The notes: a model not told the origin generated them from the sequence alone. Positions 25,574 to 34,863 are shown, counted from the stretch's first letter. The stretch is DNA of 64,000 nucleotides from CAZSXS01 sp964611385 (GCA_964611385.1 CAZSXS010000005.1:1-64000), one strand, 5' to 3'. Numbers and translations are program-made.

Positions 25574-26209
25574 TTGTTTAAATCTTGCTTAAGCAATTAT
25601 AAAGTAAAAGATCCCAATATAGATATAAAAAAGTTACAGCCTGTTTTGGATCAATATATGGATGTACCTGGGAGCTTGATTACGATTTTACAAAAAGCTC
25701 AGGAGCTTTACGGCTATTTGCCTGTGGACCTTCTGACTTATATTGCCCTTTACACTGGTAATAAACCTGCAAAAGTGATGGGTGTTGTTACATTTTATAC
25801 CCAATTTCGCCTGAACCCCGTGGGGAAGTATCTGATTCTCCTATGCCAGGGAACAGCTTGTCATGTCAATTCTGCTGCTGACATTGAAGTTGCGCTAATA
25901 AACGAGTTGGGAGTAAAGGAAGGTGAAATTACCCAGGATGGGCTCTTTACGTTTGAAAATGTTGCCTGCCTGGGCTGTTGCAGTCTTTCTCCGGTTATGA
26001 TGATTAATGATGAGACCTTCGGAAATCTCACTCCGGCCAAGGTGAAAAGCTTGATTCAGGAGTTTAGAGACAGAGAGCAGTCAGCTATCATTGAGAAAAA
26101 TGACAATAAGGAAATTGTTAATGAGGCTATACTTAATGATCAGATTGCTAATGACAAGATTGCCATTGCAGAGGAGATTAATTTGACTGAGGGGGGGATT
26201 GAAGCATGA
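25574..26209 (+). CDS. NuoE-like [2Fe-2S] subunit of an NAD-linked hydrogenase/dehydrogenase
   Basis: 211 residues from a TTG at 25574, 9 bases after AAAGGAG. A helical N-terminal part (VPGSLITILQKAQELYGYLP) leads into a thioredoxin-fold ferredoxin with the four cluster cysteines in LLCQGTACHV and VACLGCCSLSP. This is the 24-kDa subunit type (NuoE, HndA, HydC) that carries electrons between NAD(P)H-FMN and a catalytic subunit. The C-terminus has an extra ~40-residue charged tail unusual for the family. It overlaps the next gene by ATGA, so the two are translated together. Confidence 0.9.
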   Translation: MFKSCLSNYKVKDPNIDIKKLQPVLDQYMDVPGSLITILQKAQELYGYLPVDLLTYIALYTGNKPAKVMGVVTFYTQFRLNPVGKYLILLCQGTACHVNSAADIEVALINELGVKEGEITQDGLFTFENVACLGCCSLSPVMMINDETFGNLTPAKVKSLIQEFRDREQSAIIEKNDNKEIVNEAILNDQIANDKIAIAEEINLTEGGIEA

Positions 26210-27954
26210 GGATTAATATAGGCAAAGGGAGCTGCGGCATTGCCGCCGGTGCAAATAAAATCTCTTCTCTTTTTGAAAGTGTACTGAAGGGCAAGGGTCT
26301 CAATGTTACAATTTCCGACACCGGTTGTATTGGAATGTGTTACTTGGAGCCTATTGTCGATGTGATTGAAGACGACGGAAGCAAGCGTACATATGTTTGT
26401 GTCAATGAAAGGAATGCCCAGGCAATCATTGAAAAAATCCTTGGGAACGCTAACAAGGCAGATGATTTTTTAATTTCTTCAAAGGATCTGGATATACTAA
26501 AGAAGCAAACGAGGATTGCCCTCAAAAACTGCGGGCTGATCAATCCTGAAAGCATTGAAGAATACAGGCAAAACGACGGTTACAAGGCGATAGAAAAAGC
26601 ACTTTCTATGAGCAGGGATGACGTAATCTCTGAGATCAAAGTTTCTGGCCTTGCCGGGCGAGGTGGAGCTGGGTTTCCAACCTGGTTTAAGTGGAATGCC
26701 GCAAAAAATTCTGTTTCTGATAAAAAGTATACGATTTGCAATGCAGACGAGGGTGATCCCGGGGCTTTCATGGATCGCGCAGTCATTGAAGGTGATCCCC
26801 ACGCGCTGATTGAAGGCATGTTAATTGGCGCTTATGCCATGGGTTCGGATGAAGGTATCGTGTATGTTCGGGCAGAATACCCTCTGGCCATCAAGCGATT
26901 GAGTCTTGCTCTTGAACAAGCACGTGCAAAAGGCTTCTTAGGCAAAAATATTCTGGGAAGCGGTTTTAACTTTGATATTCGTATTAAGGCTGGGGCTGGC
27001 GCTTTTGTCTGTGGCGAGGAAACTGCATTGATTGCCTCCTTAGAAGGTGAAAGAGGTATGCCACGTTTGAAGCCCCCTTTTCCAGCGCAAAAGGGCTATT
27101 GGCATCAACCTTCCAACATTAATAATGTAGAAACTTATGCCAATGTGCCTTGGATTTTATTAAACGGTGGTAGCAGCTTTGCGGCCATGGGTACGGAGAA
27201 CAGCAAGGGCACAAAGGTATTTGCGTTGACAGGCAAGATTAAGAACGGCGGTTTGGTTGAGATTCCTATGGGTTCCACTGTACGGGAAGTTATTTACGAG
27301 ATCGGCGGCGGCATTAAGGAAGACAAGGCCTTCAAGGCGGTTCAAATGGGGGGGCCCTCCGGCGGCTGTATCCCAGCTGAGTTGATTGACACCTGCATTG
27401 ACTACAAAACCTTGGCACAGACTGGTGCTATCATGGGTTCCGGCGGCATGGTGGTCATGGACGAGACGACCTGCATGGTGGACATGGCGAGGTTCTTTTT
27501 GGATTTTACCTGCAAGGAAAGCTGTGGAAAGTGCATACACTGTCGGATCGGAACCAAGCGTATGCTGGAGATACTAACTCGCATTACAGAGGGTGAAGGT
27601 TGCGAAGGCGACATAGAGCTTTTACTGGAGCTTGCCAATCAAATCAAGGAAGGAGCGCTTTGCGGGCTAGGGCAGACGGCACCGAATCCGGTTTTGACCA
27701 CGATTCGATACTTCCGCAATGAATACGAAGCACACATAAAGGACAAAAAATGCCCTGCAAAGCAATGCAAGGCTCTTTTAACGTACTCAATTGACGAACA
27801 GCTCTGCGTAGGCTGCACGCTATGTGCAAGGCGCTGCCCAGTGGGAGCTATTTCTGGCACGGTAAAGCAAGTTCACAGCATAGACAACAGTCTCTGCACC
27901 AAGTGCGGAAGCTGCGAAGCTTCATGCAAATTCAAAGCGATTAGAGTTGAATAA
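26206..27954 (+). CDS. NuoF-like NADH-binding FMN/iron-sulfur subunit
   Basis: 582 residues. Domains in order: a short thioredoxin-like [2Fe-2S] domain (to ~90; TGCIGMCYLEP), the NADH/FMN domain (SGLAGRGGAGFPTWFKW; NADEGDPGAFMDRAVIEGDP), an SLBB domain, the 4Fe-4S site ESCGKCIHCRIGT, and a C-terminal two-cluster ferredoxin (CVGCTLCARRCP and CTKCGSCEASC). This is the HydB/HndC layout of electron-bifurcating hydrogenases or NADH-dependent formate dehydrogenases. The catalytic hydrogenase or dehydrogenase subunit that normally follows is absent; the next gene is unrelated. The partner must be encoded elsewhere. Confidence 0.93.
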   Translation: MRINIGKGSCGIAAGANKISSLFESVLKGKGLNVTISDTGCIGMCYLEPIVDVIEDDGSKRTYVCVNERNAQAIIEKILGNANKADDFLISSKDLDILKKQTRIALKNCGLINPESIEEYRQNDGYKAIEKALSMSRDDVISEIKVSGLAGRGGAGFPTWFKWNAAKNSVSDKKYTICNADEGDPGAFMDRAVIEGDPHALIEGMLIGAYAMGSDEGIVYVRAEYPLAIKRLSLALEQARAKGFLGKNILGSGFNFDIRIKAGAGAFVCGEETALIASLEGERGMPRLKPPFPAQKGYWHQPSNINNVETYANVPWILLNGGSSFAAMGTENSKGTKVFALTGKIKNGGLVEIPMGSTVREVIYEIGGGIKEDKAFKAVQMGGPSGGCIPAELIDTCIDYKTLAQTGAIMGSGGMVVMDETTCMVDMARFFLDFTCKESCGKCIHCRIGTKRMLEILTRITEGEGCEGDIELLLELANQIKEGALCGLGQTAPNPVLTTIRYFRNEYEAHIKDKKCPAKQCKALLTYSIDEQLCVGCTLCARRCPVGAISGTVKQVHSIDNSLCTKCGSCEASCKFKAIRVE

Positions 27955-28045
27955 AGATTAAGACCGTGGGGTGACAAGGAGTTGGCCAAACAAGTTGGCC
28001 AATTCCTTGTCACCCACACCCCTATCCTCTTCTTTCAAAAAAGCC
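27955..28045 (-). repeat. ~80-bp palindrome-bearing repeat, left copy (inverted)
   Basis: Read on the minus strand it matches the copy at 29768-29846: GGCTTTTTTGAAAGAA, a G-rich block, then ACAAGGA-TTGGCCAA, its complement and CGGTCTTA. The palindrome here has an extra insertion around its centre. It begins at the stop of the NuoF-like gene and can form a >20-bp hairpin. Confidence 0.8.
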
Positions 28046-28113
28046 GGACATACACATTGCATACATGGTGATAAAGTGAGGTTATAAGTAAAGATCAAAG
28101 TAAAGGTGATTTT

Positions 28114-29679
28114 ATGAAGTTAAAGAAGAAGCACAGTGGATTTTTCAAGATTGCTATTCATTTAACGATGAGTGCCATTTTAGCATTTCTGATTACCGTC
28201 CAAACGCCCGCAACGGCGAGGGCGGCAGTTTTTATGCCAGTACGGATATTTATCAACAAGACGGAGTTTCATATTCCTTATGAAAGGATCGGAAACTTTG
28301 GAGAAATCGTTCTCGTTTCTCTGGAGGATTTTTGCGAGGTTTATGGAGCGAGCTATACTGAAAACAATGAAATCACCATCAGCAAGGGCGAATACCGTGG
28401 TAAGCTTAGTATGGATTCCAATGTAGCTTATGCGGGTAAAAATGTGATTCGCTTGGCAGAGAAGCCGGAGAAAAAAGACGGAAAAACCATGGTGCCTATT
28501 AGCTATTTGGCAGAGGTTTTTCATTTGGAGAGTAACTTTAAAAACAGCGTTTATAACCTAAATGATGCGCCACCGCAGAAGGAGCAGAAAGTAGCCGAAA
28601 AGGCTCAGTCCCAGATTGCAGGCGAAGTGGAGTTGTCGTATCGTGATGCGGTGAAGGCCGCCATTGATAACAATTCTAGCTTGAAAACCTTGGAAGAAAG
28701 TGTAGAGTATTTGGATGCCAAGTCTAAGGATACCAATTCCAACCTTTCGTTGGTGATTGCAACCCAGGATTTTGCTCAGATCACCGCCATGTTGCGGGGC
28801 ATTAATGCGCTAGATTCCCAGAGTGCAAGCGCACCCTATAACAAGAGTATCATTGAGGGAACAACTGAGTATTTGGTTCGGAACACCTTGACGAATATCG
28901 TGTTCATTAAAATGGACATGAACTTACTTGAAGAAATGATTCGTGTTAATGAGACGAATGTGAATAACAACAAATTGAAACAAAGCCTAGGAATGGCTAG
29001 TGATTTTGCAGTACGAACAGCAGAGAAGGAGCTTGAAAAGAATCAACTGAGCTTGGCTGCTTTGAAAATTAACTTGGAAATTGAATATCAAAACCTGAAC
29101 AAGCTTTTGGGCAAGGATCTCAAAAGCAGGATTTTTGTTCCCTTTACCCCTGAGTCCAAGACTTTCAGCAACACCAGTTTAAACGGGGATGAAGTCTACA
29201 AGAATTTTACTAGCTATATGAATAAAAAGGTGAGTGAAGCACCCACCTATAAAATAAAGGATCAAGCTTTGAAGCAAGCTGAAAAGGACAACGAGCTTGG
29301 CGAGCAGCTTTTAAACCCCAAGGACCCTTCAATTAAAAATACAGAACTTGACAAGCTTGAACGCACCAACAACCTAAATAAAGCCCAGAGAGAAAAAGCA
29401 GATACCATTAAAGAGCTTGAAAGCGCTATGAACAAGGCTTTTAGCAATTTAAAGCAGCTTGATGAAAACGTGACCATGTTGGAACTGGAGCTTTCCAAAG
29501 CCCGGGAAAATCATGAAACTATGCTTGTCAACTTTCACGCAGGTAATGTAATTAAATATGAAGTTGATCAGCTTTTGCTTGCCATCTTGAAATGTGAGCT
29601 GGATCTTGCCAAAAATGCCTACAATAAGAGTAACTTGCTCTTTTTACTTGAAAATCCATTCTTGCTAGCTCAGAAATGA
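28114..29679 (+). CDS. exported stalk-domain protein with TolC-like coiled coil
   Basis: 521 residues. Signal peptide to ~38 (ILAFLITVQTPATARA). Residues ~40-150 form a copper-amine-oxidase-N/stalk domain (VLVSLEDFCEVYGASY; MVPISYLAEVFHL). The rest is a long alpha-helical region resembling TolC/outer-membrane efflux proteins: ELSYRDAVKAAIDNNSSLKT near 175, then heptad-rich helices, and a second L-x-x-A-x-x-N pair toward the end. True TolC channels need an outer membrane; the stalk domain and neighbours indicate a Gram-positive wall, so this is more likely an envelope-spanning rod or adaptor. Flanked by inverted repeats, upstream of ppx-ppk. Function not assigned. Confidence 0.75.
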   Translation: MKLKKKHSGFFKIAIHLTMSAILAFLITVQTPATARAAVFMPVRIFINKTEFHIPYERIGNFGEIVLVSLEDFCEVYGASYTENNEITISKGEYRGKLSMDSNVAYAGKNVIRLAEKPEKKDGKTMVPISYLAEVFHLESNFKNSVYNLNDAPPQKEQKVAEKAQSQIAGEVELSYRDAVKAAIDNNSSLKTLEESVEYLDAKSKDTNSNLSLVIATQDFAQITAMLRGINALDSQSASAPYNKSIIEGTTEYLVRNTLTNIVFIKMDMNLLEEMIRVNETNVNNNKLKQSLGMASDFAVRTAEKELEKNQLSLAALKINLEIEYQNLNKLLGKDLKSRIFVPFTPESKTFSNTSLNGDEVYKNFTSYMNKKVSEAPTYKIKDQALKQAEKDNELGEQLLNPKDPSIKNTELDKLERTNNLNKAQREKADTIKELESAMNKAFSNLKQLDENVTMLELELSKARENHETMLVNFHAGNVIKYEVDQLLLAILKCELDLAKNAYNKSNLLFLLENPFLLAQK

Positions 29680-29741
29680 GGTCATTCTAAACCAGTCTCT
29701 ACCTAAGCCAACCTTTATTACCTTTAACGAAAATAGGATGT

Positions 29742-29776
29742 GGCAAAACATGCTTGAACCCATGTTTGGCTTTTTT
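29742..29776 (+). terminator. terminator of the TolC-like gene
   Basis: CAAAACATG and CATGTTTGG form a 9-bp stem with one mismatch, followed by CTTTTTT. It overlaps the start of the right repeat copy. Confidence 0.65.
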
Positions 29777-29846
29777 GAAAGAAAGGGGATGGGGGTGTTG
29801 GGGACAAGGAGTTGGCCAACTCCTTGTCCCCAACGGTCTTATCTTT
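29768..29846 (+). repeat. ~80-bp palindrome-bearing repeat, right copy
   Basis: GGCTTTTTTGAAAGAA then a G-rich block and a perfect 19-bp palindrome arm pair (29797-29815 and 29816-29834, no loop), then CGGTCTTATCTTT. Same unit as 27955-28045 in the opposite orientation. Confidence 0.85.
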
Positions 29847-29862
29847 TTTACAGGAGGTTTCT

Positions 29863-31536
29863 ATGCCAAGTAAATATAAACAAGACGTTGCTGAAAAGGC
29901 TAGCCTAACGGAACCAGCGCAGGATGTGAAGAAGCAGAGTAAGAAAATGGAAAAGAAAGTTGTTAAAATCATCGCCAGAAAAAAAGTCGAAGATCAGCAT
30001 TCTGCCGTTGCGGTCATTGATATTGCTTCTAATGAGTTGCGCCTAAAGATCGCCCAAAAGAAAAAAAAGAACCTGGAGTACCTCGAAAGCCTGAATTACC
30101 CCCTCAGCCTGGGCCGAGATACCTTTAATAAAGGTAAAATTAGCTTCGATAAGATCGATAAAGCCTGCGATATTATTAAGAATTTCTTGACGGTGGCCAA
30201 GGAGTACGGCGTCAGCTCCGTTAAGGCTGTTGCCACGACCGCTGTCCGGGAAGCGACTAATAGTGACTATATTCTTGACCAGATTAAAATCAAAACCGGC
30301 ACCGAAGTCCAGGTTCTGGACGATTCTGAGGAAAAGTTCTATATCTATAAGCTCATTAGCCACCTCTGCCCCCAGGAGCAAAAGCAAAGTGCCCTGATGG
30401 TTCATATCGGTTCCGGAAATATCGGCATCTCCGTCCTAGAGGATGGTACCATCCCCTATATGGAGAGTATTAAGCTGGGTACTCTGCGGATTACCGAGCT
30501 GTTTGATAGTATGCATGAATATAGTACTGAGTTCTACTTGGTGGTCGAAGAATATATTAATAGCTTCATTAATATGTTGCATGGTGTCCTCCCAGAGGGC
30601 ATGAAGAATTTTATTGTCTCTGGCTCCGAAATGCAAATGATTGCAAACCTTTGTAAGGCCAAGCAGGACGGTGTCTTTTATTATTTCAGCCGTGAAGCCT
30701 TTCTGGCGCTTTATGATGAGATCAAATATAAGTCGGTCGAAAAAATTGCTGTGGATTATAACTTGTCGGAAGATAAGGCTGAAATGCTCCTCCCCGCCCT
30801 TTGTATCTATAATAGTTTGCTTCGCTTTACGCAAAGTGATCGTTTTGTCGCGCCGAATATTTGCCTGGTCGATGCGTGTATTTACGAGCATCTGTATTCG
30901 GAGGATTTTGCCAAAATCCATAAGGAGTTTCATAAAAATACCATTAAGTCCGCTCAGCTGTTTGCAAAAAAATTTAATGTGGTCACAGGCCATCATACCC
31001 ATGTTGCTCATTTTGCCAAGACCATCTTTGATAAGATGAAGAAGATTCATGGCCTTGCTCAGAGGGAAAAGCTCCTTTTGGAGGTTTCCTGCATACTTCA
31101 TGATATCGGCAAATTTGTGAACAGTAAGTCCCACTACACACATTCCTACTATTTGGTGAAAAATCTCGAAATTGTGGGCCTGAATACAGAGGAGATCAAC
31201 ATCGTAGCCGGGATATGCCTTTATCATAGTCGTCTGACCCCTTCCATGCCGAGTAATGCCCCCGATGAATATTACTTGTCCTTAAGCCCCAGAAATCGTG
31301 TCTTGGTGTCGAAGCTGTCGGCCATTTTACGTCTGGCAGATTCTTTGGATCGGGGGAATTTTCAAAAGTTTAATGAGATTGAAATTAAAGTGGATGAAGA
31401 CGAATTGGTCATTACCATTGCCTTGGATAAAAATACAGAGCTGGAGCAATGGTCTTTCAAAGAAAAAAGCTTGTTTTTTGAAGAGGTGTTCGGAATCAAG
31501 GCTGTGCTGAAAAAGAAGCAGGTCTACGCACATTAA
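29863..31536 (+). CDS. ppx: Ppx/GppA-type phosphatase with C-terminal HD domain
   Basis: 557 residues from the ATG at 29863 (AGGAGG upstream). After ~50 charged residues, an ASKHA-fold Ppx/GppA domain begins at VAVIDIASNELRLKI and continues through VKAVATTAVREATNSD. A C-terminal HD domain follows with HHTHVAHFA and CILHDIGKF. It would hydrolyse polyphosphate or pppGpp. The two phosphate-binding loops are altered: IDIASNE instead of D-x-G-S-N-S, and HIGSGNIG instead of the D-x-G-G-G-S loop, so activity may differ from classic Ppx. It lies 26 bases upstream of ppk, the common polyphosphate operon arrangement. Confidence 0.85.
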   Translation: MPSKYKQDVAEKASLTEPAQDVKKQSKKMEKKVVKIIARKKVEDQHSAVAVIDIASNELRLKIAQKKKKNLEYLESLNYPLSLGRDTFNKGKISFDKIDKACDIIKNFLTVAKEYGVSSVKAVATTAVREATNSDYILDQIKIKTGTEVQVLDDSEEKFYIYKLISHLCPQEQKQSALMVHIGSGNIGISVLEDGTIPYMESIKLGTLRITELFDSMHEYSTEFYLVVEEYINSFINMLHGVLPEGMKNFIVSGSEMQMIANLCKAKQDGVFYYFSREAFLALYDEIKYKSVEKIAVDYNLSEDKAEMLLPALCIYNSLLRFTQSDRFVAPNICLVDACIYEHLYSEDFAKIHKEFHKNTIKSAQLFAKKFNVVTGHHTHVAHFAKTIFDKMKKIHGLAQREKLLLEVSCILHDIGKFVNSKSHYTHSYYLVKNLEIVGLNTEEINIVAGICLYHSRLTPSMPSNAPDEYYLSLSPRNRVLVSKLSAILRLADSLDRGNFQKFNEIEIKVDEDELVITIALDKNTELEQWSFKEKSLFFEEVFGIKAVLKKKQVYAH

Positions 31537-31562
31537 AAAAGTACACCGCCGGGAGGGTTGCT

Positions 31563-33623
31563 ATGGATTTTATTAACAGGGAACTTAGTTGGCTCGAATT
31601 CAATGAAAGAGTTTTGGAGGAAGCACAGGACAAAAGCAACCTCCTTTTAGAACGCCTAAAATTCTTGGCTATTACAGAGTCCAATCTGGACGAGTTTTAT
31701 ATGGTACGGGTATCGGGGCTTTTGGAGCAGGTCTGGGCAAAGCACGAAACGCCTGATATCTCCGGCCTGACGCCTTCTCAGCAACTTAAGCTGATCAGCA
31801 AAAAGGCCCATGAAATGACCTTGAAGCAATACAACTGCTTAAACCGTTCCATTTTGCCCGGCTTGGAAAAGGAGGGCCTTTTCTTTGTAAAGCCTAGCGA
31901 ATTGAGCCTGGAGGCAGAATTGTATGTAAAACGGTATTTTAACAGTACTGTTTATCCGATTTTGACCCCCATGGCCATCGACCAAAGCCGTCGTGTGTCT
32001 TTGTTGAATAATAAAAGTATTTATCTGATTATTGAAATTGATAAGGGTGGGGAAACCCACTATGCCGTTATGCAAATTCCCACTGTCATCCCTCGCATTA
32101 TTAAGCTTCCCTATAACGGCCAAAGGCATGAATTTATCCTCTTGGATGATCTGATTAAGGAAAACAGCGAAAAGCTTTTTCCGGGGCATAGCATCAAAAA
32201 CCAAGCACTGTTTCGTATTACGCGAAACTCGGACTTGGAATTTGACGAAGAGGACACAGAGGACTTATTGGTCGAAATCGAAAAATCCATCAAAAGCCGG
32301 AAGTGGGGAGAGCCGGTTCGTTTGCAAGCCGAGCGAAGCATGGCCAAAAACTCCAGAAAGTTTTTGAAGAAGATTTTTAACTTAGACGAGGGAGATGTTT
32401 TTGAGATCCCTGGTATCATGGACTTAAACGTCTGGATGGGCTTTTATTTTTCAACGAACACCCAGGCTTTTGAGCATCTGAAAAACAGGCCTCTTCCACC
32501 CCAGCCTGCGCCTGCATTTATGAATAAATCCGTATTTGACGCCATCAAAGAGTCCGACATCTTGGTTCATCACCCCTATGAATCCTTTGATTGCGTTGTC
32601 AATTTTGTAAAGGAAGCCGCAAGCGATCCCGATGTGCTCGCCATCAAACAAACCCTGTACCGGGTTTCCGGAGATTCTCCCATTATAAAGGCTCTGATGC
32701 TGGCTACGGAAAACGGGAAGCAGGTAACGGTGCTGGTGGAGTTAAAGGCTCGTTTTGACGAGGAAAATAATATCAACTGGGCGAAGAAGCTTGAAAAGGC
32801 CGGTTGCCATGTGGTGTACGGCCTGGTGGGATTAAAAACCCATTGCAAGCTTTGCTTAGTGGTGCGAAAGGAGGAGGACGGGATACGCCGTTATATCCAC
32901 CTTGGCACAGGAAATTACAATGACAGCACGGCAAAGATTTATACGGACCTGGGTTACTTTACTTGTAAGGAAAGCTTTGGGCAGGATGTTTCTTCTCTGT
33001 TTAATGTCCTTACAGGCTACTCCTCCAACAATAACTGGAACAAGCTGGCGGTAGCCCCCTTTAATTTGCGTCAAAATTTTTTGCGCTTTATTCATAACGA
33101 AGCGCAAAACGCAAGAAATGGCAAGCCTGCTGGTATCGTTGCCAAACTGAATTCATTGGTGGACGAAGAAATTATCCGGGCCTTATACAGCGCCTCCCAA
33201 GCCGGGGTTCCCATTCGGCTCATTGTTCGGGGTATCTGCTGTCTGAAAACGGGTACGGAGTACAGCGAAAACATCGTTGTTATGAGTATTGTAGATCGCT
33301 TTTTGGAGCATAGTCGTATTTATTATTTTGAAAACGCCGGAAATCCCAAAATCTTTTTGTCCAGTGCCGACTGGATGCCACGCAATTTGGATCGGAGGGT
33401 AGAGGTAAGCTTTCCGATTGATGAACCGGCTCTTGTGGCTCGCATAGCCAATATTTTGCACTGTACCCAAAACGATACAGTAAAACTACGTCTGCTGCAG
33501 CCCGACGGTTCCTACGAGAAAGTAGATCGCAGAGGAAAGGAATCCATCCAATCCCAACTCATGTTTTATCAAGAAGCCTGCTTGCAGGCAAGCAGAAACG
33601 AAGGCAAGGAATTTCCACTATAA
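31563..33623 (+). CDS. ppk: polyphosphate kinase 1
   Basis: 686 residues, normal length. N-terminal FINRELSWLEFNERVLEEA, head domain, and the phospholipase-D-like catalytic half with YIHLGTGNYNDSTAKIYTDL (phosphorylated His 446), CLKTG and SSADWMPRNLDRRVEV. It reversibly transfers the ATP gamma-phosphate to a polyphosphate chain at the inner membrane face. GGGAGG precedes the ATG. Co-transcribed with the ppx-like gene, so synthesis and breakdown are set together. A copy of the ~100-bp repeat starts 5 bases after its stop and may shape the 3' end of the message. Confidence 0.96.
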   Translation: MDFINRELSWLEFNERVLEEAQDKSNLLLERLKFLAITESNLDEFYMVRVSGLLEQVWAKHETPDISGLTPSQQLKLISKKAHEMTLKQYNCLNRSILPGLEKEGLFFVKPSELSLEAELYVKRYFNSTVYPILTPMAIDQSRRVSLLNNKSIYLIIEIDKGGETHYAVMQIPTVIPRIIKLPYNGQRHEFILLDDLIKENSEKLFPGHSIKNQALFRITRNSDLEFDEEDTEDLLVEIEKSIKSRKWGEPVRLQAERSMAKNSRKFLKKIFNLDEGDVFEIPGIMDLNVWMGFYFSTNTQAFEHLKNRPLPPQPAPAFMNKSVFDAIKESDILVHHPYESFDCVVNFVKEAASDPDVLAIKQTLYRVSGDSPIIKALMLATENGKQVTVLVELKARFDEENNINWAKKLEKAGCHVVYGLVGLKTHCKLCLVVRKEEDGIRRYIHLGTGNYNDSTAKIYTDLGYFTCKESFGQDVSSLFNVLTGYSSNNNWNKLAVAPFNLRQNFLRFIHNEAQNARNGKPAGIVAKLNSLVDEEIIRALYSASQAGVPIRLIVRGICCLKTGTEYSENIVVMSIVDRFLEHSRIYYFENAGNPKIFLSSADWMPRNLDRRVEVSFPIDEPALVARIANILHCTQNDTVKLRLLQPDGSYEKVDRRGKESIQSQLMFYQEACLQASRNEGKEFPL

Positions 33624-33627
33624 GGAT

Positions 33628-33728
33628 ATACTCAGTCTCTTAAACATTTACCACGCCGCCATCATTCAACCCCGATAAATTCTATTATTTTGGGCAGCGG
33701 CTTTGCAAAGCTGAACGTGACTGAGGAT
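33628..33728 (-). repeat. intergenic ~100-bp repeat, copy C
   Basis: ATACTCAGTCTCTTAAACAT at the left, GTGACTGAGGA at the right, same interior blocks as copy A. Placed directly after the ppk stop. Confidence 0.85.
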
Positions 33729-33835
33729 AGAAAAGGGTAATGGTTTTTTAGTCAAGGATGATTGACTTGAGCCCGTGCTTAAATTCATCAGCGTTGTGTG
33801 CATCCAGAGGCATGGGCATAGAGATGGAGGTAAGA

Positions 33836-34855
33836 ATGAGACTGATAGGGGTAAATACACTGAAGGAAAACGACAAGCTGGCGTATTCAATTATGAATCA
33901 GGAGGGTTTGGTACTGCTGCCCTCCGGCACGCCCATTACAAAAACCTATTTGCTAAGGCTGAAAGCCTATGGAATTGAAAATATTTTAATTGAAGATGAC
34001 TTTTTTGAAGACGTGGTAGTCAATCCAACCTTGCAGACTGAAACCAAAACCATGGTTATTTCCACCCTTGTTTCTGTAATGCTCAGCATTGAGAACAAAA
34101 AGCCATTGAATTTTGCGGCTATGGAGAAATGTGCCAAGGCGATTGTTGGAGATATTGGAATTAATATTACAGAACCAATCAATATCTTGAATATGTACGC
34201 CATCAAGGATGCTCGCTGCCATCACGCTATCAACGTTGCCACCATCGCAGCCGCCATTGCAGCAAGATTTGCGGTTAAAAACGATTTCAACCTTCGGCTT
34301 ATCGAAGAATTAGTGATTGCTGCCTTACTGCACGATGCTTGTTTGAAAACGATGGACGAGGACTCCAGTGATAAGACGCATTGCGAGAAGATTTATCAGC
34401 TTTTAAAGTCATATTCCTTTATATCTGTAAGAACCTATACCAGTTGCTATGCGCATCATGAACACTTTGACGGATCTGGCTTTCCCAGGAAATTAGTCGG
34501 CGACGACATTTATATTGGGGCAAGAATTTTGGCTCTGGCAGATTTGTACGACAACCTGCTCCACGGTTACGGGCAATATAAGAAAATGAAGGAACACGAA
34601 GCCTATGAATTCTTAAATGCCCAGCATAATACAAAGATAGACGGACGCCTGCTGCCATACTTTAACGAGACGGTATCTGTTTACCCCTGTGGGGTAACGG
34701 TTAAGTTGAACAATGGCTATAATGCCGTAGTGGTGGGACAAACCAAGATTCCCTCCCGCCCCAAGGTACGACTCAGCATGTTAAACAAAGAGGATTGTCT
34801 TCTTTTTGACCTTACGACAGAAAAAACCTTGTTTATTGAGAAAATTGTGGTATAA
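33836..34855 (+). CDS. HD-GYP-type phosphodiesterase domain protein
   Basis: 339 residues from the ATG at 33836 (GGAGG 5 bases upstream; earlier in-frame starts lack sites). An N-terminal part of ~120 residues has the LLPSGTPITKTYLLRLKAYGI pattern often preceding HD-GYP domains. The HD core shows ALLHDAC, HHEHFDGSGFP (the GYP motif as GFP), and ILALADLYDNL. HD-GYP enzymes hydrolyse cyclic di-GMP. The residue after HD is atypical (HDAC rather than HDIGK), so metal binding may be altered. The C-terminal ~60 residues resemble the small beta tail common in such clostridial proteins. Confidence 0.8.
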   Translation: MRLIGVNTLKENDKLAYSIMNQEGLVLLPSGTPITKTYLLRLKAYGIENILIEDDFFEDVVVNPTLQTETKTMVISTLVSVMLSIENKKPLNFAAMEKCAKAIVGDIGINITEPINILNMYAIKDARCHHAINVATIAAAIAARFAVKNDFNLRLIEELVIAALLHDACLKTMDEDSSDKTHCEKIYQLLKSYSFISVRTYTSCYAHHEHFDGSGFPRKLVGDDIYIGARILALADLYDNLLHGYGQYKKMKEHEAYEFLNAQHNTKIDGRLLPYFNETVSVYPCGVTVKLNNGYNAVVVGQTKIPSRPKVRLSMLNKEDCLLFDLTTEKTLFIEKIVV

Positions 34856-34863
34856 ATCGACTA

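Noticed and set aside
30436..31227. 263-codon antisense frame inside ppx
   Set aside because: Mirror frame of a well-supported gene; no ribosome binding site and no recognisable domain.
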